The notes under the pieces: generated by a model
Databases searched by the model: none
Seen by the model: only the letters and a program-made list of their open reading frames with translations
What the model was told of the DNA's origin: nothing
Translations under genes and position numbers: made by a program
Assembly: GCF_003931875.1 (NCBI RefSeq)
Contig: NZ_CP034245.1
Span: 62,001 to 126,000, forward strand
Origin: Microbacterium sp. 10M-3C3
GTDB taxonomy: Bacteria > Actinomycetota > Actinomycetes > Actinomycetales > Microbacteriaceae
Direction: 5' to 3'
DNA length: 64,000 bases
In this document: in pieces, positions 8,668 to 18,732 of the stretch
Numbering within the stretch: the first letter of the stretch is position 1
Layout: each line of letters opens with the position of its first letter

Positions 8668-9965
8668 AGGCGGGCGACCTCCTGCGGATGGCGGCGCGCA
8701 ACGCGTTCCGCAGCAAGCTCCGCACGACACTGACGGTGCTGAGCCTGTTCGTCGGAGCATTCACGCTGACGCTGACGACCGCGTTGGGGGCGGGCGTCAA
8801 CGACTACGTCGAGCGTCAAGTCGCGACCCTCAGCTCGGGCGACGTGCTCCTCGTGAGTGCGGCGGCCACGACCGGACCGGACGACGGACCCGCCGTGTAC
8901 GACCCGAACGGGCGCCAGAGCGGCTCGGGCACGCCCGGCCCGCTCGCGACGGATGCGCTCCTGAACCAGGCGGATCTGGACGCGATCGCCGCGATCGACG
9001 GCGTGGAGCGCGTCGATCCGGTGAGCCAGGTCGTCGCCGACTGGATCTCGACGGATGCGGCGGACGACGACGCGCGCTACGTGCTGCAGATCAACCCGAC
9101 GTCGTCGATCGGGCGCAGCGACCTCGTCGCGGGCGATCAGCTCGACCAGACGACCGACGCCGACCAGATCGTGCTGCCCGAGGACTACGTCGCGCCGCTC
9201 GGATTCGCCGACGCCGCCGACGCGGTCGGCTCGACGGTGACGATCGGGTACAGCGACGCGACGCAGCAGCCGCAGCAGATCGAGGCCACGATCGCGGGTG
9301 TCGCGCGCGAGAGCCTCTTCGCGTCGGGCGCCGGCGCGAACACCGCGCTCACCGACGTCATCTCGCAGGCGCAGAAGGCGCCGGGCGCGCCCGACGCGTA
9401 TCCGCTCGCGGTGGCCGAGCTGCAGACCGGCGACGACGGCACGGTCGACCCGGCGGCGGTCCAGAGGGTCAAGGATGCGCTCGCCGCCGACGATCTCGCA
9501 GGGCAGACCGTGGAGGATCAGCTCGGCGTGGTCCAGACCGTCATCAACGGCATCATCGGCGTGCTGAGCGCGTTCGCGGTCGTCGCCCTGATCGCCGCTT
9601 CCTTCGGCATCGTCAACACCCTGCTCATGAGCGTCCAGGAGCGCACGCGGGAGATCGGCCTCATGAAGGCAGTGGGCATGTCCAACGGCCGGGTGTTCGC
9701 GCTGTTCAGCCTGGAGGCGCTTGTGATCGGCTTCCTGGGGGCGGGCATCGGCGCCTTGGCGGCGGTCGGTGTGGGCAGCGCGATCGCCGCGGCCGCGGCC
9801 GACACGCTGCTGTCGGGCCTGCCGGGCCTGACGATCCTTCTGTTCCAGCCGCTCACGATCGTCACGGTCATCGCCGTGATCATGCTCGTGGCGTTCCTGT
9901 CGGGCGTCCTGCCGGCACGACGGGCGGCGCGGCAAGACCCGATCGAGTCTCTGAGGTACGAATGA
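8664..9965 (+). CDS. FtsX/MacB-type ABC permease
   Basis: The 433-residue protein has an N-terminal membrane helix (about 20-45), a roughly 230-residue extracytoplasmic domain, and three C-terminal helices containing the FtsX-family ERTREIGLMKAVGMS motif. It ends ARRAARQDPIESLRYE, as is typical. It partners the ATPase just upstream, and the pair probably forms a mechanotransmitting exporter of unknown cargo. Confidence 0.93.
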   Translation: MKAGDLLRMAARNAFRSKLRTTLTVLSLFVGAFTLTLTTALGAGVNDYVERQVATLSSGDVLLVSAAATTGPDDGPAVYDPNGRQSGSGTPGPLATDALLNQADLDAIAAIDGVERVDPVSQVVADWISTDAADDDARYVLQINPTSSIGRSDLVAGDQLDQTTDADQIVLPEDYVAPLGFADAADAVGSTVTIGYSDATQQPQQIEATIAGVARESLFASGAGANTALTDVISQAQKAPGAPDAYPLAVAELQTGDDGTVDPAAVQRVKDALAADDLAGQTVEDQLGVVQTVINGIIGVLSAFAVVALIAASFGIVNTLLMSVQERTREIGLMKAVGMSNGRVFALFSLEALVIGFLGAGIGALAAVGVGSAIAAAAADTLLSGLPGLTILLFQPLTIVTVIAVIMLVAFLSGVLPARRAARQDPIESLRYE

Positions 9966-10561
9966 GCGCGTCGCCTCCCCGTCGCCGTGACGCCCTCGAG
10001 ACGACGGCCGCGATCGAGCGGGCGGCGGTCGACCTCGCCCTCGAGCACGGCTACGACGGCGTCACGGTCGACATGATCTGCGAGCGCGCGGGGGTGAGCC
10101 AGCGCACGTTCTTCAATCACTTCCCGACGAAGGACGACGCGCTGCTGGGGTCGGACGCCCCCGCGATCGACGAATCCGCGGCGCGGGAGTTCCTCGTCTC
10201 CCCCGGGCCGCTGCTCGTGGATGCGACGCGCCTCATCGCGTACTCGAGAGATCCGAAGCAGACGGATGCGGCGCTCTTCGCGGCGCGCATGCGCGTCGTC
10301 GCCGCGACCCCCGCGCTCTTCGCGCGGCAGATGGAGCGCATGCTCGGCGTCGCCGACGAGGTGGCCGGCATCGTCGAGCTGCGCCTGCGCGCTCGCTACC
10401 CGAAGGAGCCGGAGCGCGATCTGCGCGCGCAAGCCGAGGTCATCACCCACATGCTGGCGGGCGTGCTGCGGCGCCGCGGCGAGGCGTGGGCGCGGGGCGA
10501 GACGGTCGGGCCCGAGGACTACGACGAGCTGCTCGCGCGCGTCATCCCGAAGCTCGGCTGA
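9962..10561 (+). CDS. TetR-family regulator
   Basis: The 199-residue protein has a typical N-terminal HTH (VTVDMICERAGVSQRTFFNHFPTKDDAL) and a divergent all-helical ligand domain. The ATG overlaps the permease stop by 4 nt, so it is the third gene of the operon and likely its repressor through the dyad at 7910-7922. Confidence 0.92.
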   Translation: MSASPPRRRDALETTAAIERAAVDLALEHGYDGVTVDMICERAGVSQRTFFNHFPTKDDALLGSDAPAIDESAAREFLVSPGPLLVDATRLIAYSRDPKQTDAALFAARMRVVAATPALFARQMERMLGVADEVAGIVELRLRARYPKEPERDLRAQAEVITHMLAGVLRRRGEAWARGETVGPEDYDELLARVIPKLG

Positions 10562-10610
10562 CCCGCCGCCTCTCGGTCGGTGAGCGGGGCGCCCCGTCGA
10601 GCGTTCGGGC

Positions 10611-11507
10611 TCAGACCGGAGGCTTCGGCCGCACGATGCGCCCGGGCGCCGTGGCCGGGCGCGGCGGCACGGATGCGGCGGGCGGCACGGACGCGGATGC
10701 TGCGAGAGGTGCGGACGCGGGCGGGACGGATGCCGCGGCGGGAGCCTGCGGGGGTGCGGCCGGCGCCGGCGGCGCTGCATCCGCCACCCCGGCAGCCGCG
10801 CTCGCCGAAACCGCACCGCGGTCGGCGGCGGGCAGCTCGAGCGCGACCTTCTTCTCCAGGACGTCGATCGCCTCGTCGGAGATCGACAGGAGCCCGTCGA
10901 GCTCCTCGCGCACGCGGCGGTAGGCGAGCTGGCGCTCGGCCGGCGTCGCGGCCTGGTCGACCGCGACCGTCAGCAGCTGCTTCGCCGTGTCGAGGCGCTT
11001 GCGCTCGGTCTCGCTGAACGAAGAGTCCTTCAGGCGTCGCGCGTCGCGCTCGGCGACGTCGAACGCCACTTCGTAGTCGGTGACGGCGTCGCGGTACTCC
11101 GCGATGGCGCGTGCGGTGAGGTGCTCCTTGGGGGAGTCGGGCCGGAGGTTGTCGGCGACCTTCTTCGCCCGCAGGAAGGCGGCGGTGAGGGGCTGCCGGC
11201 CGTCGCTCATCGCCGGATACGCGATGAGCTTCGCGACGTCGAGCTCGTACTCGAGCCAGCGGTGCGTGACGGCATCGTGCGCGGCCATGAGCCGCTCGAG
11301 GCGCGCCGCGTCGCTCTGGTCCTCCTCGACCGGCGGGGGCGCAGCGGCAGGGGCCGGGGCCAGCCGTCCCTGCGCGCGCAGCATCTCGAGCCTGCGTTCG
11401 TGACGTCGGCGTGAGAGCTGGTCCCAGCGGCCGAGGACGGCGCCGCCCACACCCATGAGGGGGAAGACGAGCCACCAGTAGTGGCCGAGGAAGTCGAAGA
11501 ACGTCAC
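10611..11507 (-). CDS. Membrane-anchored protein of unknown function, paralog 1
   Basis: The 298-residue protein has one N-terminal membrane segment (about residues 10-26, WWLVFPLMGVGGAVLG), a helical, charged middle (about 65-215) and an Ala/Pro/Val-rich C-terminal tail ending in PPV. The middle contains LMAAHDAVTHRWLEYELDV, KLIAYPAMSD and AEYRDAVTDYEVAFDVAERDAR. The same blocks occur in the next gene, so these are tandem paralogs. I do not recognise the family. Confidence 0.82.
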   Translation of the reverse strand: MTFFDFLGHYWWLVFPLMGVGGAVLGRWDQLSRRRHERRLEMLRAQGRLAPAPAAAPPPVEEDQSDAARLERLMAAHDAVTHRWLEYELDVAKLIAYPAMSDGRQPLTAAFLRAKKVADNLRPDSPKEHLTARAIAEYRDAVTDYEVAFDVAERDARRLKDSSFSETERKRLDTAKQLLTVAVDQAATPAERQLAYRRVREELDGLLSISDEAIDVLEKKVALELPAADRGAVSASAAAGVADAAPPAPAAPPQAPAAASVPPASAPLAASASVPPAASVPPRPATAPGRIVRPKPPV

Positions 11508-11536
11508 CCCGTCATGCTACGTCCGCGCCGATGCGC

Positions 11537-12355
11537 TCACTCGGGCGGTCTGCGGCGGCTGCGGCGCCAGGCCGCGGCCCGCGCCCACGCCTCGGCGGAG
11601 GCGGCGAGGGCGCGCGAGGTGGAGTCGACGACGTCGCGGGCGAGATCGGCCCACCGCTCGCCGGCATCGCCGCGAGAGGAGGCGCCGGCCCCGCCGCGCG
11701 CGGCGTGCTCCGCCGCATCGAATGCGCGCTCGGCGCGGATCACCGCCGCGCGGTACGCGGCGAAGTCGGCCGGTCGCATGACGGCCTCGCGCGACGTCGG
11801 CCGCAGCCATTGGGCGGCCGCCTGCGCCTCGAGGAAGGCCGCCGTGGCCGGATGCGCCGCATCCGTCATGCTCGGGTAGTCGATGAGCTTGGCGGGATCG
11901 GTCTCGTACGCCATCCACCGCACGCGCAGGGCGTCGTGGCGTGCCATGAGGCGGGCCAGCGGCAGGGCGTCGGCGCCCGCCCGCGCGGGCGGCAGCGCGA
12001 TGCGCGCGGCGCGGACGTCGGCGCGGCGGGCGCGGAGGTCGGCCCACGCGGCGCGCACCTGGCTCTCGGCGTGCTGCACAGCGCGGCGCGCGGCGGCGAG
12101 TTCGCCGGGATGCAGCCGCGCGGCGGCACGGTCGGCTTCGGCCCGCGCGACTCCGGCGCGGGCGACGAGGACGTCGGCGCGCGCGCGGCTCAGCGCCTGC
12201 CGTGCCTGCACGACGTCGTGGCGAGCGGCCTCCAGCTCGAGGCGGCGAGCACGAGCGGAGCGCCGCGAGCGCAGCGCGATCCAGCTCGCGCCGCCCGCGC
12301 CGGCGGCCGCGGGCGCGACCCACCACACCTGCAGCAGCAGCGTGAGAGGGTCCAC
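11537..12355 (-). CDS. Membrane-anchored coiled-coil protein, paralog 2
   Basis: The 272-residue protein has one N-terminal membrane segment, a long Ala/Arg/Glu coiled-coil (about 35-125) and the domain shared with the preceding paralog: LMARHDALRVRWMAYETD, KLIDYPSMTD, LRPTSREAV and AYRAAVIRAERAFDAAEHAAR. The coiled-coil replaces the Pro-rich tail of paralog 1. The two genes lie 29 bp apart on the same strand, this one upstream. Function is unknown. Confidence 0.8.
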   Translation of the reverse strand: MDPLTLLLQVWWVAPAAAGAGGASWIALRSRRSARARRLELEAARHDVVQARQALSRARADVLVARAGVARAEADRAAARLHPGELAAARRAVQHAESQVRAAWADLRARRADVRAARIALPPARAGADALPLARLMARHDALRVRWMAYETDPAKLIDYPSMTDAAHPATAAFLEAQAAAQWLRPTSREAVMRPADFAAYRAAVIRAERAFDAAEHAARGGAGASSRGDAGERWADLARDVVDSTSRALAASAEAWARAAAWRRSRRRPPE

Positions 12356-12429
12356 CCTCCCAGGCTACGCCGCGGCCCGCGCGGCTCGCGCGTCGGCGGC
12401 AGGCGGGATGGGGGCGCGGATGCGACGGC

Positions 12430-12561
12430 TCAGCCGAGCAGCAGCGAGATCACCGTCGCGGCGCCGCCGGTGAGCACGAGCGCGGCGATCACAACCCAGG
12501 CGACGATGCGGATCGTGCGCTGGCGCTTCTCGCCGAGGTCGCCGTAGTCCTCGTCGTTCAC
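12430..12561 (-). CDS. 43-residue single-pass membrane protein overlapping purL
   Basis: A GTG at 12561 overlaps the purL stop by 4 nt and opens a 43-codon frame: an acidic head ([12 protein letters not shown]), a basic stretch (RQRTIR) and one hydrophobic segment of about 22 residues ending in SLLLG. The arrangement looks like a genuine translationally coupled microprotein with a type II-like (N-in) topology. No family is recognised. Confidence 0.72.
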   Translation of the reverse strand: MNDEDYGDLGEKRQRTIRIVAWVVIAALVLTGGAATVISLLLG

Positions 12562-14891
12562 GACGCGTCCTCGACGACCGTCGGGCCGAACGCGGCCGGC
12601 AGGGTCTCGGTCGACAGGCCGCGGAGCTCGCGCACGCCGACCGTGAACAGGCCCTGCACCTCGAGCGCCGGCTCGGACCCGTCGGCCGGGGCGTCGGTCA
12701 CGCCGATGCGCAGCACGGGGTACCCGCGGCCCTCGCACAGCCCCCGGAACTTGACGTCCTCCTCGCGCGGCACGGTGACCAGCACGCGGCCGGTCGACTC
12801 CGAGAACAGGGCGGCCGTCGCATCCACGTCGTCGCGCTCCATGATCTCGGTGAGCCACACCCGCGCCCCGACGCCGAAGCGCAGCACGCCGTCGGCGAGC
12901 GCTTGCGCGAGACCGCCGTCGGAGAGGTCGTGGGCACTGGAGACGAGCGACTGCGAACCGGCGGCGTGCAGCAGCTCGGCGAGCCTGCGCTCCTGCGCCA
13001 GGTCGACCGCGGGCGGGCGGCCGCCGAGGTGGCCGTGGATCGTCCCCGCCCACTGCGAGCCGTCGAGCTCGGTGGACGTGACGCCGAGCAGGTAGATGTT
13101 CTCGCCCGCGTCCTGCCAGCCGGACGGGATGCGCGCGGCGACGTCGTCGATGATGCCCATCACCCCGACGACCGGCGTCGGGAAGATCGGGGTGTCACCG
13201 GTCTGGTTGTAGAACGACACGTTGCCGCCCGTCACGGGGATGCCCAGTTCGAGGCATCCGTCGGAAAGGCCCTCGACAGCGCGCGAGAACTGCCACATGA
13301 CCTCGGGGTTCTCGGGGCTGCCGAAGTTCAGGCAGTCGGTCACCGCGGCCGGGACCGCGCCGGTCGCGGCGACGTTGCGGTACGCCTCGGCGAGGGCGAG
13401 CTTCGCACCCTCGTACGGGTCGAGCTGGCAGAAGCGGCCGTTGCAGTCGGTCGCGATGGCGAAGCCGAGGCCCGAGGCCTCGTCGACGCGGATCATGCCG
13501 GCGTCGTCGGGGAAGCTCAGCGCGGTGTTGCCCAGCACGTAGTAGTCGTACTGGTTCGTGATCCACGACGGATCGGCGAGGTTCGGGCTCGCGACCAGCT
13601 GCGTGAACTGCCGGCGGAGCGTGTCGGGGTCGCTCTCGCGGGGGAGCGAGGCGGCGGTGTCGTCGTGGAGCGCCTCGATCCACGTCGGGTAGGCGACGGG
13701 TCGCTCGTACACCGGGCCGTCGACGGCCACGGTGGCGGGGTCGACGTTGACGATCTCCTGGCCGTGCCAGTCGATGACGAGCCGGCCGTCTCCGGTGACT
13801 TCGCCGAGCACGCTCGTCTCCACGTCCCACTTGCCGGTGACGGCGAGGAAGGCGTCGAGCTTGTCGGGTGCGACGATCGCCATCATGCGCTCCTGCGACT
13901 CCGACATGAGGATCTCCTCGGGCGTCAGCGACGGATCACGAAGGAGGACCTGCGACAGCTCCACCTTCATGCCGCTGCCGCCGTTGGCGGCGAGCTCGCT
14001 CGTCGCACACGAGATGCCGGCGGCGCCGAGGTCCTGGATCGCCTCGACCAGGTCGTCGCGGTACAGCTCGAGGCAGCACTCGATGAGCACCTTCTCGGCG
14101 AACGGGTCGCCCACCTGCACGGCGGGGCGCTTCGTCGGCCCGCCGTCGGCGAACGTGTCGGAGGCGAGGATGGATGCGCCGCCGATGCCGTCGCCGCCGG
14201 TGCGGGCGCCGAACAGCACGACCTTGTTGCCGGCGCCGTGCGCGTTGGCGAGCTTGAGGTCCTCGTGGCGGAGCACGCCCACCGCGAGCGCGTTCACGAG
14301 CGGGTTGCCCTGGTACACCGCGTCGAACACGGTCTCGCCGCCGATGTTGGGCAGGCCCAGGCAGTTGCCGTAGAACGAGATGCCCGAGACGACGCCGTGC
14401 ACGACGCGCGAGGTGTCGGGGTGGTCGATCGCGCCGAAGCGCAGCTGGTCCATGACCGCGACCGGGCGCGCTCCCATCGAGATGATGTCGCGCACGATGC
14501 CGCCGACGCCCGTCGCGGCGCCCTGGAACGGCTCGATGTAGCTCGGGTGGTTGTGCGACTCGACCTTGAAGGTGACGGCCCAGCCCTCGCCGATGTCCAC
14601 GACGCCGGCGTTCTGCCCCATGCCGACCATCAGGCGCGTCTGCATCTCGTCGGAGACCTTCTGCCCGAACTGGCGCAGGTAGATCTTGCTCGACTTGTAG
14701 GAGCAGTGCTCGCTCCACATGACGGAGTACATCGCGAGCTCGCCGCTCGTGGGGCGCCGCCCGAGGATCTCGCGGATGCGGGCGTACTCGTCGGGCTTGA
14801 GCCCGAGGGCGGCGTACGGCTGCTCCTTGTCGGGCGTCTCGACCGCGTTCTGAACGGTGTCGGCGAGGGATGCGGCGGTCGGCGTGGTCAC
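12558..14891 (-). CDS. purL: Phosphoribosylformylglycinamidine synthase subunit II
   Basis: The 777-residue protein is the small-type PurL, which converts FGAR to FGAM using ATP and ammonia delivered by PurQ with PurS. Visible hallmarks are [10 protein letters not shown] near residue 60, [12 protein letters not shown] near 110, [19 protein letters not shown] and, in the second half, [17 protein letters not shown] and [10 protein letters not shown]. PurQ and PurS are not adjacent. It is divergent from the DUF389 gene. Confidence 0.98.
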   Translation of the reverse strand: MTTPTAASLADTVQNAVETPDKEQPYAALGLKPDEYARIREILGRRPTSGELAMYSVMWSEHCSYKSSKIYLRQFGQKVSDEMQTRLMVGMGQNAGVVDIGEGWAVTFKVESHNHPSYIEPFQGAATGVGGIVRDIISMGARPVAVMDQLRFGAIDHPDTSRVVHGVVSGISFYGNCLGLPNIGGETVFDAVYQGNPLVNALAVGVLRHEDLKLANAHGAGNKVVLFGARTGGDGIGGASILASDTFADGGPTKRPAVQVGDPFAEKVLIECCLELYRDDLVEAIQDLGAAGISCATSELAANGGSGMKVELSQVLLRDPSLTPEEILMSESQERMMAIVAPDKLDAFLAVTGKWDVETSVLGEVTGDGRLVIDWHGQEIVNVDPATVAVDGPVYERPVAYPTWIEALHDDTAASLPRESDPDTLRRQFTQLVASPNLADPSWITNQYDYYVLGNTALSFPDDAGMIRVDEASGLGFAIATDCNGRFCQLDPYEGAKLALAEAYRNVAATGAVPAAVTDCLNFGSPENPEVMWQFSRAVEGLSDGCLELGIPVTGGNVSFYNQTGDTPIFPTPVVGVMGIIDDVAARIPSGWQDAGENIYLLGVTSTELDGSQWAGTIHGHLGGRPPAVDLAQERRLAELLHAAGSQSLVSSAHDLSDGGLAQALADGVLRFGVGARVWLTEIMERDDVDATAALFSESTGRVLVTVPREEDVKFRGLCEGRGYPVLRIGVTDAPADGSEPALEVQGLFTVGVRELRGLSTETLPAAFGPTVVEDAS

Positions 14892-14998
14892 GCGGCTGTT
14901 CTCCAGAATCGCACGGGGCGGGGCCCTGCCAGTCTAGGCGGGCGCGCCGCCTCCGCGCCGGGCCGTGCGCGCACCGCAGCGTCGGCGAGGATGGGCGC

Positions 14999-15967
14999 AT
15001 GCTCGGCATCAAGGTCACCGCCCCCTCGGCCGTCGCGGACGGGATCGTCCGCGACCTGCGCGGCCGCGACACCGTCGCGAACATCGCGCGCGTCCCCGGC
15101 GCTGTGCTCGACGGCGGCGGCGACCTGCTCCTCTTCGACGTCGCCCGAGAGGGCGCGAACGACGTCATGCGGATGCTGCGGCACCGCGGTGTGCCGCGCG
15201 AGGGCTCGATCGTCGTGAGCGAGCCGCTTGCGGTGCTCTCGGATGCGGCGGACGCGGCCGAACGCGCAGCCCCCGGGCACCCCGCCGACGGCGTGCTGTG
15301 GGCGCAGCTGGCCGACCGCTCACGCGAGGACGCGCGGCCGTCGTGGAGCTTCTTCGTCTTCCTGCTGCTGGCGACCCTCATCGCCGGGATCGGACGGCTG
15401 CTCGACCAGCCGATCCTCATCATCGGCGCGATGGTCGTCGGGCCGGAGTTCGCCCCGCTGGCCGCGATCTCGTACGCGATCGTGCGGGCGCGCCGGGGAA
15501 TCGCGGGAATGGCGTCGCTGACGCTGTTCGGCGGCTTCGTCGCATCCGCCCTCGTCGCGTGGGGGCTGTGGGCGCTGGCCTACGTTTTCGGGGTGTTCAC
15601 GTTCGCGCAGGCCACCACGGGGGAGCTGACGGAGTTCATCGTCAAGCCGGACGCGTGGTCGTTCGTCATCGCCCTGCTCGCGGGCATCGCCGGCGTGCTG
15701 TCGCTCACGTCGTCGAAGTCATCGGCGCTCGTGGGGGTGTTCATCTCGATCACGACGGTGCCCGCCGTCGGGACGCTCGCCCTCACCGCCGCCGTCGGCG
15801 CGTGGGACGAGGCGTGGGCGGCGGTCGTGCAGCTCGTGATCAACCTCGCCGGACTCCTCCTCGCCGGCACCGCGACGCTCTTCGTGCAGCTGCGCGTGGG
15901 CCGGTGGGTGAGCGACCGCGTGCGGATGCGACGCCTGCGGGCGCGGCGCGCAGCCTTGCGGTGGTGA
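14999..15967 (+). CDS. DUF389 integral membrane protein
   Basis: The 322-residue protein has a soluble N-terminal region (about 1-115) with a degraded ACT-like fold, then about six membrane helices with the family pattern ILIIGAMVVGPEFAPLAAIS and LTSSKSSALVGVFISITTVPA. It ends in a basic cytosolic tail. Function is unknown for DUF389. The ATG at 14999 is preferred; the longer upstream frame is Arg/Cys-rich and overlaps the purL promoter region. Confidence 0.9.
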   Translation: MLGIKVTAPSAVADGIVRDLRGRDTVANIARVPGAVLDGGGDLLLFDVAREGANDVMRMLRHRGVPREGSIVVSEPLAVLSDAADAAERAAPGHPADGVLWAQLADRSREDARPSWSFFVFLLLATLIAGIGRLLDQPILIIGAMVVGPEFAPLAAISYAIVRARRGIAGMASLTLFGGFVASALVAWGLWALAYVFGVFTFAQATTGELTEFIVKPDAWSFVIALLAGIAGVLSLTSSKSSALVGVFISITTVPAVGTLALTAAVGAWDEAWAAVVQLVINLAGLLLAGTATLFVQLRVGRWVSDRVRMRRLRARRAALRW

Positions 15968-16053
15968 GCCGAGCGCCCGCGCGCTCCCAGCGGCGATCGC
16001 GGCCGCATCCGGGTCGGTGCGATGCGCATCGACGAGCGGACCCGCGACGCGGC

Positions 16054-16452
16054 TCAGACCAGGATCTGGAAGCCCGTGGGCAATCCGATGGTGAGGCTCA
16101 CGAGCAGCGAGACGACACCGGCGATGAATCCTGCCGCGGCGAACTCGCGGTTGCGGCGGGCGTTCAGGCACACGATGCCGGCGGCGAACGATCCGAGCGC
16201 GAGCACCCACACGCTCACCTGCGCCACGGTGCTCCACGGGCCGAGCGCGACGCCGCCGAGCACGAGGATGCTGAGGTACCACATGAGCACGACGATCGCC
16301 GCGAGCAGCGCGACCCACGACGCCCACCGCACGTCGCCGCGCCGCAGCACGGGCGTCGTGGTCGTCGGGATCGAGGTGCCCGGGGCGAGCGAGTCGGGCA
16401 GGTCCTCGTCCCCGCCACCGCCGCGCATGCTGTCGGCCGGTGGCGGGGTCAT
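16054..16452 (-). CDS. Small membrane protein of unknown function
   Basis: The 132-residue protein has a Gly/Asp/Pro-rich N-terminal 45 residues and three predicted membrane helices (about 45-65, 73-95, 105-128). No motif is recognised. It is convergent with the DUF389 gene. Confidence 0.7.
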   Translation of the reverse strand: MTPPPADSMRGGGGDEDLPDSLAPGTSIPTTTTPVLRRGDVRWASWVALLAAIVVLMWYLSILVLGGVALGPWSTVAQVSVWVLALGSFAAGIVCLNARRNREFAAAGFIAGVVSLLVSLTIGLPTGFQILV

Positions 16453-16492
16453 GACGCGAGGCTACCCGCTCCGCGCCGCGCCGGCCCGTTCT

Positions 16493-16543
16493 CCCGCGCC
16501 ATCGCGCCCCTTCAGCCCACGGGAGGCGGCGGGATGGCGCGGG
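16493..16543 (-). terminator. Possible terminator of the first sugar operon
   Basis: An 11-bp inverted repeat, CCCGCGCCATC (16493-16503) with GATGGCGCGGG (16533-16543), lies just beyond the stop of the minus-strand GH1-like gene. The 29-nt loop contains a smaller stem. No clear U-run is present. Confidence 0.45.
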
Positions 16544-16564
16544 GGAGCGGCGGCGGGTGGATGG

Positions 16565-17779
16565 CTACGCGCGGTGGCGCTGAGCGGTCTGCCGATAGAC
16601 GTCGAACGCGGCGTTCTTCACGCGGGCGAGCTGCTGGTCGCCCCCGCGCACGAGGTTGACGAGTCCGAAGTCGAGCATCCAGGCATCCACCGGCTCGCTG
16701 TCGAACCGGTAGAGCCAGTCGACGAGGTCGAGGAAGGGGAACCACGTGTATCCGATCACCGGGACCCCTTCCTCCCTCAGTGCGAGGACCTCGGCCTCGG
16801 AATCGCGCAGCCACGCGATCTTCTGCTCGGGGGTTCCGACGAGGGAGGTCTCCGTGATGACGATCGGCAGGGCGTAGCGCACGTAGTACGCCTCGACGAG
16901 ATCGCGAAGCCCGGCCGCGCCCGCCTCGAACGGATGCTTGACCCCCTGATCGTCCATGCGGATCGTCGTGAACGCGGGGTAGTAGTTCACGCCGAGCACA
17001 TCGGGCTGGACCGCGTTGCGGCGGAACCACTCGAGCTCCGCGTCGCTGTAGCCGTGCTCGACGAGCCACCCGTGCAGCGGGTGCTCGGCATCGACGCGCC
17101 CGGTGATGAGGTCGAGCGCCAGGAACCGCCGCTCCTCCAGCACCGAGCGCGGCAGCGGTGTCGTCTCGCCTTCGTAGCGGAAGCCGGCGTCGACGTGGAC
17201 GAACACGGCCTGCGGATTGACCGCCGCGATCTGCTGTTGCGTGCGCACCATCCCTTTGGCGAGGATCTTCACGAGCGTGAGGAATCCGTCGACGCCCTCG
17301 AGGTATGGCGGCCACTTGCCCATCTCGCCGCACCATTCGGCGTTCACGATCGGCTCGTTCAGCGGGGTGAAGTCGTCCCACACTCCGCGGTAGCGATCCG
17401 CCACGGCCGCGCCGTACGCGGCGACGCGCTCCGCATACGCGCTGTTCAGGAAGGAGTTCTCCAACCATGTCGGCGTGCCGTAGTGCATGAGGTCGACGAT
17501 GCAGCGCAGGCCGAGCTCGCTCATCCGGGCGGCGACCTGGTCGGTCCAGGACCAGTCGAACACGCCGGGCTCGGGCTCGACGAGGTACCAGGGCACGCCC
17601 CATCGCACGAACTCGGCGCCGGACTCCGCGACGAGGTCGAGATCTTCGCGCCAGCGCGCGTAGTGCTGGGTCAGCTCGTACTCGTCGAGCTTGCGGTGCC
17701 CGGGCTTGATCTGCGGGATGAAGGTGTCTTCGATGCCGACGCCGAAGCGCAGCCGCGATTCGTCGAACCACTGGTCCAT
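16565..17779 (-). CDS. Glycoside hydrolase, GH1-like (clan A)
   Basis: The 404-residue protein is a retaining TIM-barrel glycosidase. The acid/base is Glu142 in FTPLNEPIVN and the nucleophile is Glu310 in PIVITETSL, 168 residues apart, and FVRWGVPWYLVEPEPGVFDW lies near residue 65. It is shorter than classical GH1 enzymes (about 450) and more divergent, so the substrate cannot be named. It has no signal peptide and probably cleaves an imported disaccharide or glycoside. It is the last gene of the ABC importer operon. Confidence 0.82.
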   Translation of the reverse strand: MDQWFDESRLRFGVGIEDTFIPQIKPGHRKLDEYELTQHYARWREDLDLVAESGAEFVRWGVPWYLVEPEPGVFDWSWTDQVAARMSELGLRCIVDLMHYGTPTWLENSFLNSAYAERVAAYGAAVADRYRGVWDDFTPLNEPIVNAEWCGEMGKWPPYLEGVDGFLTLVKILAKGMVRTQQQIAAVNPQAVFVHVDAGFRYEGETTPLPRSVLEERRFLALDLITGRVDAEHPLHGWLVEHGYSDAELEWFRRNAVQPDVLGVNYYPAFTTIRMDDQGVKHPFEAGAAGLRDLVEAYYVRYALPIVITETSLVGTPEQKIAWLRDSEAEVLALREEGVPVIGYTWFPFLDLVDWLYRFDSEPVDAWMLDFGLVNLVRGGDQQLARVKNAAFDVYRQTAQRHRA

Positions 17780-17850
17780 GGATGCCTCTCTGCACGGTGG
17801 ATGCGGCGGCGCTCGCCCGCTCGTGGCGGGTGGCGGCCGCGCGCGGGACG

Positions 17851-18732
17851 TTACTTGAGCCCCGTCGTGGCGATGCCGGCGACGAAGCTGCGCTGGATGA
17901 GAAGGAAGAAGACGATCACCGGCAGCAGCGCGAGGAGCGACCCCGCCATCAGCAAGCCGTACTCGACGACGTGCTGTCCCATGAAGAGAGCAAGGCCGGC
18001 GGGCAGGGTCGATGTCTCCAGACTCGACGACATGACGAGCGGCCAGAGCAGGTCGTTCCAGTTGTACTGGAAGTGGAACAGCCCGAGGGTCAGCAGCGCC
18101 GGCTTGGCGAGCGGCAGGATGACCTGGCGATAGATCCGCCACTCGGATGCCCCGTCGACGCGCGCTGCCTCCTCCAGGTCGCGAGGCAGCGAGAGGAAGA
18201 ACTGCGTGAGGAAGAAGATCCCGAACGCGTTCGTCATGCGGGGGATGATCAGCCCGGGGAGGGTGTTCGTGAGCCCCAGGCCGTTGAGCATGTCGTACAG
18301 CGGGATGAGCGTCACCTGGAACGGCAGCATCAGCAGGATGAGGATGAGGACCATCACGACGCCGCGGCCGCGGAACGGCAGGCGCGCGAGCGCGTACGCT
18401 GCCATCGAGTCGAGGAACAGCGAGATGATCGTCACGCCGCCCGCGAAGATGATCGTGTTCACGTAGAGCTGCGCGAACGGGATCCGCTCCCACACCTCCA
18501 CGAAGTGCTCGAGCGTGAACTGCCGGGGCCACAGCGTCGGCGGGTAGGTGACGATGTCGGCCTCCGGCTTGAACGCCGTCAATGTCAGCCAGATGATCGG
18601 GAGCAGCATCAGCAGCGCGATGATGATCGCGACAATGGCGAGCAGCCATTTCGATGCCCGGTAGAGGGTGAGCCGGCGGCGGTCGCGGACGTCGATGACC
18701 CGCGTGTTCGCTCGCTCCATGGTGGTGGCCAT
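17851..18732 (-). CDS. Carbohydrate ABC permease, MalG type
   Basis: The 293-residue protein has six membrane helices and the EAA loop EEAARVDGASEWRIYRQVILPLAKPAL that contacts the ATPase. It ends QRSFVAGIATTGLK, as is typical of MalG/CUT1 permeases. Its ATG shares one base with the upstream permease stop. No ATPase gene is present in the locus, so a shared MsiK-like ATPase is expected, as in other Actinobacteria. Confidence 0.94.
   Translation of the reverse strand: MATTMERANTRVIDVRDRRRLTLYRASKWLLAIVAIIIALLMLLPIIWLTLTAFKPEADIVTYPPTLWPRQFTLEHFVEVWERIPFAQLYVNTIIFAGGVTIISLFLDSMAAYALARLPFRGRGVVMVLILILLMLPFQVTLIPLYDMLNGLGLTNTLPGLIIPRMTNAFGIFFLTQFFLSLPRDLEEAARVDGASEWRIYRQVILPLAKPALLTLGLFHFQYNWNDLLWPLVMSSSLETSTLPAGLALFMGQHVVEYGLLMAGSLLALLPVIVFFLLIQRSFVAGIATTGLK

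Noticed and set aside
12903..15218. 771-codon plus-strand open frame
   Set aside because: Antisense shadow of purL, with Arg/Ala/Val-rich sequence and no motif.
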